64,000 bases of DNA from Meiothermus sp. (GCF_026004115.1 NZ_BPIM01000001.1:744001-808000), one strand, 5' to 3'. Numbered from the stretch's first letter, positions 1 to 9,106 are shown. Numbers and translations: made by a program. Notes: generated by a model from the letters alone, not told the origin.

Positions 1-435
1 GATGTGATTCTGGGCGTGGGTATTTGCTACGAGTCTTCCTTTGAGCGGATCGGCCTGAAAGCCGTCCATAATGGAGCACAAGCCCTGCTGTTTCTTTCCA
101 ACACCCAAAGCCTTTCAGCCACCGCTCTACAACTCAGGAGTGTGCAGGTTCGTTCGGCAGAGACCGGGAGAGTCGCGCTGTTTGTCGGGATGGCGGGGAA
201 CACCTCGATGATAGATGCTAAAGGAAAAGTAGTGTGGCGAATGCCCTGGGCTAGCTCCGAACGCCGGGCAATATCCGTCCCGCTCTACTCCGGCCTCACC
301 AACGCGGCGCACTTTTCAGCCCAATTGAGCTACATTTTGGTGGCAGTCACGTGCGCTACTTTGGTGAGCCTTCTGTGGAAAGGGCTGCACAGAAAAGCCG
401 AGAGGGATCATCAAGGCAGGCGCGACTTTCTTTAA
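1..435 (+). CDS. lnt: Apolipoprotein N-acyltransferase, C-terminal part (cut by window start)
   Basis: The reading frame is open through the window edge, so only the last ~143 residues are visible. They contain GVGICYESSF, the nucleophilic-cysteine region of the carbon-nitrogen hydrolase domain of Lnt-type enzymes, then an FVGMAGNTSMID stretch and one hydrophobic C-terminal helix. Lnt adds the third acyl chain to lipoproteins in the inner membrane. The helix after the nitrilase domain fits Lnt better than a soluble nitrilase. The apparent GTG at position 4 is internal and not the true start. The gene is the last ordinary one before the accessory island. Confidence 0.7.
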   Translation, partial: DVILGVGICYESSFERIGLKAVHNGAQALLFLSNTQSLSATALQLRSVQVRSAETGRVALFVGMAGNTSMIDAKGKVVWRMPWASSERRAISVPLYSGLTNAAHFSAQLSYILVAVTCATLVSLLWKGLHRKAERDHQGRRDFL

Positions 436-625
436 AACTCAAAACTTGCATTACCCGAATATCCCGCATAAACACGCGCCACCTGCTCCTCCTAAGGCAC
501 GAAGTTCCTACGAGAGCCTGCGCAAAGAAGTTCGGGGAAAGGAGGCCGAACCGCAGACCGCGCCGCAATAGCACGCCATACTGCTCCTATTCTAGTGAGG
601 CAGGGATGCTCGTTTCATACGATCC

Positions 626-730
626 TCACCCCAGACTCCGCCTATAGGTCAACGCCTCCGCCAGGTGGGCTTCCTGGATGTGTTCTGAGCTCGAGAGGTC
701 GGCGATGGTGCGGGCCGTCCGCAGGATGGG
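626..730 (-). pseudogene. comM 3'-end fragment A
   Basis: About 105 bp match the last codons of the intact comM at 25960-27450, ending with the same [12 protein letters not shown] and stop. Similarity stops abruptly near 730. The sequence carries a Ser-Ser-Glu-His variant just upstream of the tail, where the resident comM has Gly-Ala-Glu-Asn, so it derives from a different comM allele. It marks the left end of the island. Nothing else recognisable is seen in 436-786. Confidence 0.8.
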
Positions 731-786
731 GGTCGGTGTGTAAGTAGCCTGGCACCGAGCGCAAAGTCCACTTTAGAGAGCAGAAG

Positions 787-2475
787 TTACTCAGCAGACC
801 AAAAGCGCTTCAAACGTGTTTGCAACAGGACTCGCCGCGGATCATCAGGGTGTAGTTGGTTCAAGAGGGCTTCCCAAAATTCTGGGTCTTCCTCCTGCAT
901 TGCCAGCTCGAAAGCTGGCTGGATCGCGCTCTGAGAAAGCAGCGTTTTCTTCAGTAGCAACGAGAGCTCCTCACGAGCTTCTATCACGATTGGGGCCTCC
1001 GAGCCGGGCAAGAGCGGCCCGCCATACAGTGCCAGTGCGCCCTCTAGGTTACCTTGTAAGAGCCGCTCTCGCAGCGTGACAAAATCGGCCCAGACCCGGC
1101 CTGAAAGCCGGTAGGGACGGCTCACCAGGGGGAGCTGCTGCCGCAGTCGCCGAACCTCGGCTTTCGCTACTTCGGGCCTACTCCCCTCTCCCCAGACCCG
1201 GAGGGCCAACTGCTCTGCGCTCAGACCGGCGGGGTTGAGGACTAGGGCCACCAGAATCTCCCGATGCCGTAGGGTGAGCTGGAGCGGAGCACCCTCGAGC
1301 CAGACGGTCTCACCACCCAGAAAGTGCAACCGGAGCTTTGGGGCCGGCTCGAGCAAGGCCAAAACCTCTTGAAAAAAAGCCGCCGGACCGGCCAGAAAGG
1401 CTCGCCCCTCTGCGCTCAAACCTTCGAGAGCCCACAACGCCTCAGCCAGGGTTGTGCGGGCTTTGGCTTCCAAGCCCAGGCTGAGATAGGCCTTGGCTAG
1501 GTACAGGGCCGTCATAGCCGCACGGGGCGCGCTAGGTCGCCGCAGGAAACGCCCCAGAAGCTCTGCTAGGGGCTCCACGGCCTCCGAAGGGTTCAGCAGA
1601 GAAAACGGCAGCAGGTAGGCTAGCTCACCCCAGTCACCAAACGTGTCCAGGGTTTCCGCCCCCAGCACCTTGGCCTCGAGGCCCAGCACCAGGGCCTCTT
1701 CCAGCCTGCCCAGCCCCAAAAGCGCCCGCACCTCGCGGGCCAGGATGGGCAGCCGACGGGCCCGGATGGGAGGCAGTTGATCGTCCACAGTTGCGTAAGC
1801 CTCGAGGGCCGCCTCGGCCTGCCCCAGGGCCAGCAAAAAGTCCCCCTGCGCCAGCAGGGCGTCTGGATGCTTTATTTCCAGCGGCGGAAGCACCTCCAGC
1901 CGTCCCCCTAAAATCTGGGCGTAGCCCCACGCCATGTGCAAAGTGTTGCGCAGGGATGGATGCTTTAGCCCAATGGATTCGGCAACCCGCAGGCCCCAAG
2001 CCGCCCAGACCTCAGCCTGGGCATAAGCACCCAGGGTCACCTCGAGCAGCGCAAGAGCCGCTGCCGCCTGTACCGCCCGCTGCGGCTGGCCCGCGGCTTC
2101 GGCCTGCCGTAAGGCCTCGCGTAGCCAACGCCCCGCCTCGTGCGGGCTGCGCAAAACGGCCGCTGTAGCCAGGGTGTAAGCGGTTAGGAAGCACGGGCTT
2201 TGCTGATAGGCTTGCTGGGCCAATTCTAGGGCCTGGGAAAGCTGGCCGCGCTGCCAGGCGATCCGGCTCAAGAGCGCCTGTACTTCTGGGTGCTGACTGT
2301 GGGTTAGGTCGGGGAACTGTAAAAAGAGCGCGTTTTCCTGCCCGAGCTCGAGGGCAAACTCGAGGGCATAGCGCAAAAGCAGCGGGTCGGAAACGGGGGT
2401 CTGGCAAAGCCGCTCCAAGCACCAGGCCAGCCCCTCCTGGTGCTGGCCTGCGCCCCAGGCAGCTTCCAGATCCAT
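787..2475 (-). CDS. BTAD/SARP-like transcriptional regulator with N-terminal TPR region
   Basis: This is a 562-residue protein. Residues ~1-370 are Ala/Leu-rich helical repeats of TPR type. From ~375 there is a winged-helix domain of OmpR/SARP type (LRHREILVALVLNP, then a VRRLRQQL helix), followed by a short BTAD-like segment (ALALYGGPLLPGSEAP). In classical SARPs the DNA-binding domain comes first, so the order here is reversed. SARPs activate antibiotic and peptide clusters, and this gene lies directly downstream of a peptide-maturation operon. A C-terminal fragment of a homologue lies at 15229-15660. A role as local activator is inferred. Confidence 0.65.
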   Translation of the reverse strand: MDLEAAWGAGQHQEGLAWCLERLCQTPVSDPLLLRYALEFALELGQENALFLQFPDLTHSQHPEVQALLSRIAWQRGQLSQALELAQQAYQQSPCFLTAYTLATAAVLRSPHEAGRWLREALRQAEAAGQPQRAVQAAAALALLEVTLGAYAQAEVWAAWGLRVAESIGLKHPSLRNTLHMAWGYAQILGGRLEVLPPLEIKHPDALLAQGDFLLALGQAEAALEAYATVDDQLPPIRARRLPILAREVRALLGLGRLEEALVLGLEAKVLGAETLDTFGDWGELAYLLPFSLLNPSEAVEPLAELLGRFLRRPSAPRAAMTALYLAKAYLSLGLEAKARTTLAEALWALEGLSAEGRAFLAGPAAFFQEVLALLEPAPKLRLHFLGGETVWLEGAPLQLTLRHREILVALVLNPAGLSAEQLALRVWGEGSRPEVAKAEVRRLRQQLPLVSRPYRLSGRVWADFVTLRERLLQGNLEGALALYGGPLLPGSEAPIVIEAREELSLLLKKTLLSQSAIQPAFELAMQEEDPEFWEALLNQLHPDDPRRVLLQTRLKRFWSAE

Positions 2476-2565
2476 GGAAGCATCTTATGAAAGGCACAAG
2501 CCCAATGGGTGAGTCAGGGCACCCCGACGAACGAGGGCGTAGAAGGGACAACCACAAGCCGCCGC

Positions 2566-3306
2566 TCACAACGGCCGGGACAGCCGTCGGGCCGCCACAG
2601 CGGCCCCCAACGCTGCCCAGCAAAGAAGAATAAACAACGGGTGCAGCAGCATACCATCCCCTTTGAGGGCAGTCTGGATCAGGAGGGCCAGGTTTTGTAG
2701 CGGCAGCAGCGGGGTAAGGGCCGCCGCCCACTCCGGAAGCATCCCGCGCTGGGCTGCCGCCGAGAGCAAAAACAGGGGAAAGAGGGTGGCGTTGACCAGA
2801 TACGAGGCTGCATTCGCGGTGCGGACTAGGCTGCCCACCACCAGTCCCCAACTCCCGAGCGCCGCAAAGCCCAGCACCAGGCCGGGCAGCAACCCGGCGA
2901 GGCCGGACAGACTAAGGGGCAGGCCCAACCAAAAGGCCCCCAGCCCCAGGGTAAGTCCGAGCGCAAACGTCCCCAGCAGCGCACAAGCCCCTACCCTGGC
3001 CGCGATGTGTACGACCATAGGTAGGGGCGTGCTCCGGAGCCGCTTAAGTAGGCCGACCTCCCGCGCCGAGGCAACGCCCATCGCCAGACCCGCGTATGCC
3101 GCCATGGCCAACGCCAGTGCAGCCACAAAGGCTGTTGCCAAAAGGATATCCTGCCAGGACTGCCTACTCCAGAAGAATAGCACCAGCGACGGGAAAGCGA
3201 AGGTGAAAAAGGTGGCGGCCCGGTCTCTGAGGTAAAGGCGAATCTGCCATCCGGTTTCATTGGCCAGCAAGCGAAGGGGTGCTGGCGTTCGGGTGGTGAT
3301 GGTCAT
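2566..3306 (-). CDS. ABC-2 type transporter permease
   Basis: This is a 246-residue protein with about six hydrophobic helices and a basic N-terminus, typical of ABC-2 membrane subunits. The ATG at 3306 has a good ribosome site (AAAGGAG) and lies inside the 3' end of the ATPase gene, which stops at 3257, a 50-bp overlap suggesting coupled translation. With the ATPase it should form an export or self-protection pump for the product of the precursor at 5409-5741. The substrate is inferred from context only. Confidence 0.75.
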   Translation of the reverse strand: MTITTRTPAPLRLLANETGWQIRLYLRDRAATFFTFAFPSLVLFFWSRQSWQDILLATAFVAALALAMAAYAGLAMGVASAREVGLLKRLRSTPLPMVVHIAARVGACALLGTFALGLTLGLGAFWLGLPLSLSGLAGLLPGLVLGFAALGSWGLVVGSLVRTANAASYLVNATLFPLFLLSAAAQRGMLPEWAAALTPLLPLQNLALLIQTALKGDGMLLHPLFILLCWAALGAAVAARRLSRPL

Positions 3307-4189
3307 GCGATGCTCCTTTCAACAGGGCCAGATACGCTTCCTCCAGGGTGGGACTTTGTATGCTCACGTCCTCCAGTCCCACCCCGCTCTTGCGCAAGGC
3401 TAGGAGGTCTTCGTCCGGCTGCAAGCTCGGAAGGGTGATCCGATCCCCCTCGACCCTCGCCCGCACGGCCAAAGCAGGAGGCAGCGCGGCGTCAGCCCGC
3501 CGGAAGCTGATCCGATGAGGAAGGCCAGCCTGGGCGATCATTGTCTGGGGGGGGCCGTCGAAGATAAGCTCTCCTTCTCGCAGCAGCAGCACCCGCCGAC
3601 CCAGCCGTCCAGCCTCCTCCAGGTTGTGGGTGGTCAGCATAAAGGTCACCCCGCTCCCCGCTAGCTCTTCGATAAGGTCCCAGATGCGCAGCCGGGCTTC
3701 CGGGTCAAGATTGGCGGTGGGTTCGTCCAGGAAGATCAGGCGGGGTCTGCCTACCAGGGCTACGGCGAGCTCGAGCCGCCTGCGCTCGCCCCCGCTCAGG
3801 TTGCGCACCCAGCGATCCCGCCGATCCGCGAGGCCCAGCTTTTCCAAAAGCTCCGAGGTTGGAAGGGGGTTGGGGTAATAGCTGCCGAAGAGCTCGAGGC
3901 TCTCCCGGACGGTCAGCTCCGGATAAAGTCCTGCTTTGTCCTGGAAGACAAATCCCATCTGCCTCCGCACGTTGAGCGGCAGGTGCGGGACATCGGCCCC
4001 CAGAACCCTGGCCCGGCCCGCAGTGGGCCGCAGAAAACCACCCAGAACATCTAGAGTAGTGGTTTTGCCCGATCCGTTCGGCCCCAGTACCACCACCCGC
4101 TCAGCCGCCTCCACCGTAAAGCTGATACCTTTCAGCGCTGGGATGGAGCCGTACTGTTTGCGCAAGTCGGAGACCTCGATGATGCCCAC
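3257..4189 (-). CDS. ABC transporter ATP-binding protein
   Basis: The Walker A motif is GPNGSGKTT, the signature is NLSGGERRRLELA, and Walker B is LIFLDEPTANLDPE followed by the TTHNLEEA H-loop. A C-terminal extension of ~90 residues is typical of bacteriocin-immunity or DrrA-like ATPases. I chose the GTG start at 4189 because GGAGG lies 8 bases upstream and the SagB-like gene stops at 4191, one base away. A longer frame upstream would run into that gene. It works with the permease at 2566-3306. Confidence 0.8.
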   Translation of the reverse strand: MGIIEVSDLRKQYGSIPALKGISFTVEAAERVVVLGPNGSGKTTTLDVLGGFLRPTAGRARVLGADVPHLPLNVRRQMGFVFQDKAGLYPELTVRESLELFGSYYPNPLPTSELLEKLGLADRRDRWVRNLSGGERRRLELAVALVGRPRLIFLDEPTANLDPEARLRIWDLIEELAGSGVTFMLTTHNLEEAGRLGRRVLLLREGELIFDGPPQTMIAQAGLPHRISFRRADAALPPALAVRARVEGDRITLPSLQPDEDLLALRKSGVGLEDVSIQSPTLEEAYLALLKGASHDHHHPNASTPSLAGQ

Positions 4190-4190
4190 T

Positions 4191-5387
4191 TCAGAACCTC
4201 CGAGAAACAAACGGGCTGAACTCCAGAGCTGCCTGGGGGTGCTTGACACCGACAGCAAACATCGCCATCACCCCCTGCTGTGCACCGTCCAGGCATAGAT
4301 CGGATTCGATATCGGCAGCATTGACTGCTGCTGCGAAGAAACAACCCAGATCAAGCTTTGTCGAAAGCAGGTACAGCGTCTGGCCAAGATGGCCTATGTC
4401 CATAGCCATAACCATGTAGGTTCGCTCGTTGCGCCTATACTTCCAGTGGTTGCGGTAAAACCGGGACGCCATGATGATCAGCGCACCCGCGTGCAACACG
4501 TAGGGCTGACCCGCTGCGTAGTGAACGGCCCTTTCTGCAGCCTCCCTCTCGATAAAGGTAGTCAGAACCTCCAGGCTATGATCCTGAGGAAGATAGTGGT
4601 AGAGCCCCGGCCTTAGGTTCTCCACCTTGCGCACCAACAGGTAAGCCTCCGTCGGGTGCAGACCGCCACCCGACGGGCTGGTCTTGTGAATAGCGGTGTA
4701 CACAGACTTGGCGGTACCCAATGGTGCAAAGGCATAGTACAGCAACACCGAGAGATCGTTCAGGGTAAGGGCCGATTCAGGGTTAAAGTACCGGGTGGAC
4801 GCTCTTGATAGCAGTGTGTCGAAAAGGTCTGAGTTTGTTGGCCGTTCAGGCGGATTGAGTGGAATCTGGCTCAAAGCAAGAGGGTGGTTCCAGTAGGGAG
4901 ATGGGGGAGGCTCGAGTTTCTCCCAAGATTTTGCTCCCTCGGCTAGCTTTTGAAGGGCAAAGCCGTAAGGATTAGCTTCCTCCGCATTTATCGGTGGAAA
5001 AAGAGAGACTCCTTTCCACTTAGAAAGAAAGTGATAGACAGCGCTCCTACAATGCCAAAGTTCGGAATCTAGAATTTCTTCCCTTCGGCGATATGCGCTG
5101 GCCCAGTTTTCGCCGAGATCAGTGATCAAAATTCTGGACTTACTCCACGCCATTACGCGCTCGGGCTTTTTCAGGCTAGACGCCTCAACCCAGGAGCGAG
5201 AAGGAATGTTCTGAAGCTCAGTGAACTCATCTGAGCAAAGCAAAGATTCTGCCTCGGCAATAGCCGAGGCAGCAAGCACCATGGATTGGTTTCTCAGTGC
5301 GATCCTGCCCTGAAGTAGCTCGCTGAAATCTGGCATGGTGCCATCAGTAAGAAAAAAGGCAACATACTTGGATCGCTTTACGTTCAT
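4191..5387 (-). CDS. SagB-like peptide maturation dehydrogenase (FMN nitroreductase fold)
   Basis: This is a 398-residue protein. The C-terminal ~220 residues are of SagB/ThcOx type: RASTRYFNPES, then SPSGGGLHPTEAYLLVR, the FMN-binding signature, and a final GVMAMFAVGVKHP. The N-terminal ~150 residues resemble the extension found in the family annotated as putative peptide maturation dehydrogenase, which occurs beside precursors with NHLP-related leaders. SagB proteins oxidise azolines to azoles, but no YcaO cyclodehydratase is visible nearby, so the reaction here is uncertain. The gene follows the precursor by 21 bases and is one base from the ATPase start, so it is operonic. Confidence 0.7.
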   Translation of the reverse strand: MNVKRSKYVAFFLTDGTMPDFSELLQGRIALRNQSMVLAASAIAEAESLLCSDEFTELQNIPSRSWVEASSLKKPERVMAWSKSRILITDLGENWASAYRRREEILDSELWHCRSAVYHFLSKWKGVSLFPPINAEEANPYGFALQKLAEGAKSWEKLEPPPSPYWNHPLALSQIPLNPPERPTNSDLFDTLLSRASTRYFNPESALTLNDLSVLLYYAFAPLGTAKSVYTAIHKTSPSGGGLHPTEAYLLVRKVENLRPGLYHYLPQDHSLEVLTTFIEREAAERAVHYAAGQPYVLHAGALIIMASRFYRNHWKYRRNERTYMVMAMDIGHLGQTLYLLSTKLDLGCFFAAAVNAADIESDLCLDGAQQGVMAMFAVGVKHPQAALEFSPFVSRRF

Positions 5388-5408
5388 CGCCTCACCACTA
5401 GATGAGAC

Positions 5409-5741
5409 TCAATTCAAGGGCTCTTGAGTTCCGTTGGTCTTTGCACTCAAGAAAGCAAAAACCCAAGCAGCCCAAGCTCCCCAGCCTTGTAGTTCCATAC
5501 CATCGCCGGTATGCTCCAAGGCGAAGTCAAACTGCTCGAGTACTTGACGCACCTCCTCCTTCGGCGGAAGGTTTATATGCTTGGTATCCGGGATCACCGG
5601 AGTGCTATTTCCCAGCACACCCAGGTACTTCAGAGCCAACTCGGGATTCTGCTGCAATGAATCCCTAAAATTATCATCGTCGGCAAGAAGCCCCAAAAAC
5701 TCACGAACGCTGTTCACCTTTTGAGCACCCGTACCCACCAT
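5409..5741 (-). CDS. RiPP precursor candidate, NHLP-related leader
   Basis: This 110-residue protein starts at the ATG at 5741, preceded by GGAGGTGATC, an almost perfect ribosome site. Residues ~11-42 hold the leader pattern FRDSLQQNPELALKYLGV, which matches the helical core of nitrile-hydratase-type leaders (F-R-x-x-L-x-x-x-P-x-x-A-L-x-x-L-G). A linker with LPPKEEVRQVLEQF follows, then an aromatic tail with Trp at 87, 90 and 93. There are no Cys residues, and Ser/Thr are few in the tail, so lanthionine chemistry is unlikely. The adjacent SagB-like gene is the likely maturation enzyme. The leader call is good; the core and product are unknown. Confidence 0.6.
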   Translation of the reverse strand: MVGTGAQKVNSVREFLGLLADDDNFRDSLQQNPELALKYLGVLGNSTPVIPDTKHINLPPKEEVRQVLEQFDFALEHTGDGMELQGWGAWAAWVFAFLSAKTNGTQEPLN

Positions 5742-5880
5742 CTCGATCACCTCCGTTTTTCCTAAACCTAGCCAGCCTGAGGTAGCAAGCAGGTAGCGAA
5801 TGGAGCCCATTCCGATTCAGCCCCCGTACAGCCAGGAATCGCCTCGCGCACTGGTAAAAGCTAGGTTATAGGGTAGTGCA

Positions 5881-6503
5881 TTAGAGCAAAGCCCTCCGAT
5901 ATGTCAGCGCCTCGGCCAGGTTGTGGCTGGTGAGCACCACCGTCACCCCCTGGTTGCGCAGCTCCTCCAGGAACTGCCACAGCCGCTGGCGGTTGGCCGG
6001 GTCGAGTTCGTTGGTGGGTTCGTCCAACACCACCCCTCAAAGCTTCCCCATAAAGGCCGACAGCAGGGTGGGCAGGCGCACCTGGCCACCGCTAAGCTGG
6101 GCCAGCCGCCGCTTGGCGATGGGCAGCGGGTCGAAGCGCTCCAGCAGGGCCTGGGCCTGTTGGTGGACTTTTGGCACTGGCAAGCCCCGCAGCACCCCAG
6201 CGTAGACCAGCACCTCCGCGACGGTGTAGTTGCGCAAGATGGGGGCCCGCTGGCCATAAAAGCTGACGTAGCGCGGCACTGCCCCAGGGTAGCGCACCAC
6301 GTCCTGGCCCAGCAGCTCGATCTGCCCGGAGGTGGGCCTCAGGAGCCCGGTGATCTGGCGCACCAGGGTGGTCTTCCCGGCCCCATTGGGCCCGAAAACC
6401 CCCAGGATCTCCCCTGGCGGATGTCGAGGGAGATCGCGTCGTTGGCCAGCACTCCTCGCGCCCCGTAGCGTTTGGTGAGCTTGCGGATGACGTAGAGGTT
6501 CAC
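5881..6503 (-). pseudogene. Broken ABC transporter ATPase ending in a comM tail
   Basis: Translation from a GTG at 6503 gives an ABC ATPase N-terminus (NLYVIRKLTKRYG), but a missing base near 6413 shifts the frame. The rest reads through Walker A (GPNGAGKTT) and LSGGQ, meets an in-frame TGA near 6037, and continues in the same frame with VVLDEPTNELDP and TSHNLAEA. The last residues, [12 protein letters not shown] and stop, match the comM C-terminus rather than an ABC protein, and TCAGCGCCTCGGCCAGG at 5904-5920 is identical to the comM copies. It is therefore a dead gene with a likely fifth, very short comM tail. Confidence 0.75.
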
Positions 6504-6626
6504 AAGCTACCCTCCTGCTCCAAGACCGGCTGGGGCCTTGGTGAAGATAAGGGGCGAGCCTGGAGGACGGGAACGGGATTGTGCACGTTTGGATTCATAG
6601 CTTCTAGCAAGACGTGTTGGGAGGTT

Positions 6627-8414
6627 TCAATTCACCCTATACCCCTCAGCCTGCAACCGCCAAAGCTCGGCATAAACGCCATTGTGGCGCAACAAAGCCT
6701 GATGAGAACCCTCCTCCACCAAACGCCCTTCCCGCAGCACTAGAATCCGGTCGGCCATCTGGACCGAGGCCAGCCGATGGGTAATAAGGAGCACCGTCTT
6801 GCCCTGGGCCAACTCCGCAAAGCGTCCGTAAAGGTGAGCCTCTTCTTTGGGGTCGAGGGAGGCGGTGGGCTCGTCGAGGATCAGAAGCTCCGCCTGACGG
6901 AAAAAAGCCCGGGCAAGGGCGAGCCGCTGCCACTCCCCTAAAGAGAGCTCCGTACCCCCGAAAGCTTTAGAGAGAAGAGCCTCGGCCCCTAGCCGCCGCA
7001 GCAGTTCCGAAGCGCCCCCGGCCCGGGCGGCCTCTTCCAAACGCCCAGGGTCAGCTTGGTGCTCCAAATCGGCAAGGACAATGTTTTCCCGCAACGTCAG
7101 TGCGTAGCGACCAAAATCCTGAAACACCGCCGCCACCAGGCGCCGCCAGGACTCCAGGTCTAATTCCCGCAGGTCTACCCCATCCACCAAAATACGGCCC
7201 TCGCTGGGGTCGTAGAAGCGGAGCAAGAGCTTCACCAGCGTGGTTTTACCGGCCCCGTTCTCCCCCACCAGCGCCAGCCGTTCTCCCCGGCGCATTACAA
7301 AGGAGATCCCCTCCATCGCGCGCCGGCCATCCGGGTAGCTAAACCCCACGTTTTCAAAGCGAATCTCCTCAAAGTGCCGCACCATTCGGCCTGCGCTTGA
7401 AGGAGCCAGCGCAGAGGAGCGGGCCAGAAAACCCTCGAGCCGTTCGAAGTACAGAAGACTCTCGTATAGCATGCCGCCGTCCTGCACCAAGCCGTACAGG
7501 TTTTGCTGAAGGCTCCCCACCGACTGTAACAAGAGCACCAGGCTACCCAGCCCACCCGAACCCAAAAGAGCCTGGCGCAGGCCTAGGTACAGCGCTGCCG
7601 CCGTGGCCAGAGCGCTGACAAAAACCAAGCCGCTGGCCCCCAGGGCCTGCCGCCCGCGCGCACGGCGGATCTCTTGGTATAGCCGCCCAAAAGCGTCGAG
7701 ATAACGCCCACGGAAAAAAGGAAGCAGCCCAAAGAGGCGCACCTCCTTGGCCGCCTCGGGGTTGAGCAAAGCCTCGGCATAGTAGCGCATTCTCCGGGCC
7801 TCGGGAGCGCTGAAGAGCACCGCCTCCCACACCCCTTTTTGCAACCTGAAGGTCAGCAGCGCTTGTGGCAGGGTGGCCAGAAGCAACAACAAGGGGAAAA
7901 TAGGGGCCAAAGTCAGGAGCAAGAGCAGCACCCCGGCCACCGCAATACCCCCGCGAAAAGCGTTACCGAAAAAAACCAATAGATTGAGCGGCTGATAGGG
8001 TGCTTGGTCGCGCAACACCTGAAGTTCATCGTAAAAACTAGCGTCCTCAAAGGGGGTGAGATCGGGCAGGCCGGCCGCCTTCTCCATCAGCAGTAGGTGT
8101 ACCCGGGCGGTGAGCTTTTCGCTTACCGAACCTTGCAGGTAGGCCACCCAGGGCACCAGCAAAAAGTCGAGGGCAAACAGCAAGGCCAGCCCTAAGAGCG
8201 GCCCTAGCAGCGCAGGGGTAAGGGAGCCACTGCCCAACCCATAGACCAAACCGTCCACCAAAGCCCGCGTCGCGCTTAACACCCCCACCGGTATCAGGCC
8301 GCTTGCGGCAAGGAGGCCCACCAAGAGGGTGGCCTCGAGGGGAGCCGCTCGAAAAACCTGATGAAGCGCCGGAACGGTTTGGCGTAGCAGGGAGCGCCTA
8401 TGAGCCAGTCGCAA
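6627..8414 (-). CDS. ABC exporter, fused membrane and ATPase domains
   Basis: This 595-residue half-transporter has an N-terminal membrane domain (six predicted helices within ~1-320) and a C-terminal ATPase with Walker A GENGAGKTT, the degenerate signature LSLGEWQRLALARA, Walker B LLILDEPTASLDP and ITHRLAS. There is no C39 peptidase domain, so leader cleavage would need another protease. Its start overlaps the end of the FecR-like gene by 17 bases, and the pair forms an operon read away from the repeat array at 9107-9199. Peptide export is inferred from context. Confidence 0.8.
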   Translation of the reverse strand: MRLAHRRSLLRQTVPALHQVFRAAPLEATLLVGLLAASGLIPVGVLSATRALVDGLVYGLGSGSLTPALLGPLLGLALLFALDFLLVPWVAYLQGSVSEKLTARVHLLLMEKAAGLPDLTPFEDASFYDELQVLRDQAPYQPLNLLVFFGNAFRGGIAVAGVLLLLLTLAPIFPLLLLLATLPQALLTFRLQKGVWEAVLFSAPEARRMRYYAEALLNPEAAKEVRLFGLLPFFRGRYLDAFGRLYQEIRRARGRQALGASGLVFVSALATAAALYLGLRQALLGSGGLGSLVLLLQSVGSLQQNLYGLVQDGGMLYESLLYFERLEGFLARSSALAPSSAGRMVRHFEEIRFENVGFSYPDGRRAMEGISFVMRRGERLALVGENGAGKTTLVKLLLRFYDPSEGRILVDGVDLRELDLESWRRLVAAVFQDFGRYALTLRENIVLADLEHQADPGRLEEAARAGGASELLRRLGAEALLSKAFGGTELSLGEWQRLALARAFFRQAELLILDEPTASLDPKEEAHLYGRFAELAQGKTVLLITHRLASVQMADRILVLREGRLVEEGSHQALLRHNGVYAELWRLQAEGYRVN

Positions 8415-9045
8415 CCACCTCCCGGTTTACCTCTCTAGCCCAGCGCCCGGGGTCTATGTAGTTGAAAGCAATATGGGCCCACTCTTCAGAGGTAATCGGG
8501 CAAACTTCCTCGACAATATACCGTTTCCGCATGGGCTTCATGGAATCGTGACGCAGGATTGCCTTATGTCCCTCAGGAACCTCTACTATCACGAAAGATT
8601 CGCCTTCTTCATCCCACTCCCAAATCGGTACCCTGCCTGCCAAGGCATAAAAGGCATCCCTGTTCTCATCAAGGTTTCGAGCATGCATGCTTGACGGGCA
8701 ATACCAACAAGACGTGCGGTATTTCCCGCAAGCCACTACCTCAAGGGGTCGAACATAGTAGCGAAACTTGTACACTTCACCGAAGAAGATCAGAGAAGGC
8801 TGCTCAAATGGATGAGCAATGTTGCCCCCTTGTGGATCAAGGGCGTAGGCAAGTTCCGAACTAGGTCCCAGACGAACAACCAGACCAAAATCGTCCCGCA
8901 CTTCAACCCAACCGTTTAAAGTTCTGAGCTGGTCTCCGACGCTCAGCACCGTATCCTCCGCCAAATGTGCCTCCTTCCCTTGGCGAAGAAGGATTGGTAG
9001 GTTGTGCTGGTCTTCCCGCATGATCCTGTTGATCCAGTATTTCAT
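8398..9045 (-). CDS. FecR-like domain protein, function unknown
   Basis: This is a 215-residue protein with no signal peptide. Residues ~33-66 (VGDQLRTLNGWVEVR, then VVRLGPSSELAY) resemble the beta-rich FecR domain, which normally sits in the periplasm. Cys106, Cys113 and Cys116 form a CX6CX2C cluster that could bind metal or take part in peptide chemistry. The start at 9045 has AAAGGAGG seven bases upstream. It is the first gene downstream of the direct-repeat array and overlaps the exporter gene. Its small size and lack of catalytic motifs leave the role open; an exporter partner or adaptor is possible. Confidence 0.4.
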   Translation of the reverse strand: MKYWINRIMREDQHNLPILLRQGKEAHLAEDTVLSVGDQLRTLNGWVEVRDDFGLVVRLGPSSELAYALDPQGGNIAHPFEQPSLIFFGEVYKFRYYVRPLEVVACGKYRTSCWYCPSSMHARNLDENRDAFYALAGRVPIWEWDEEGESFVIVEVPEGHKAILRHDSMKPMRKRYIVEEVCPITSEEWAHIAFNYIDPGRWAREVNREVVATGS

Positions 9046-9106
9046 GGCCGTAAACCTCCTTTCACTTTTAGCCTGTTGAAGGCACTTTCACCCTACCACC
9101 CCCCCG

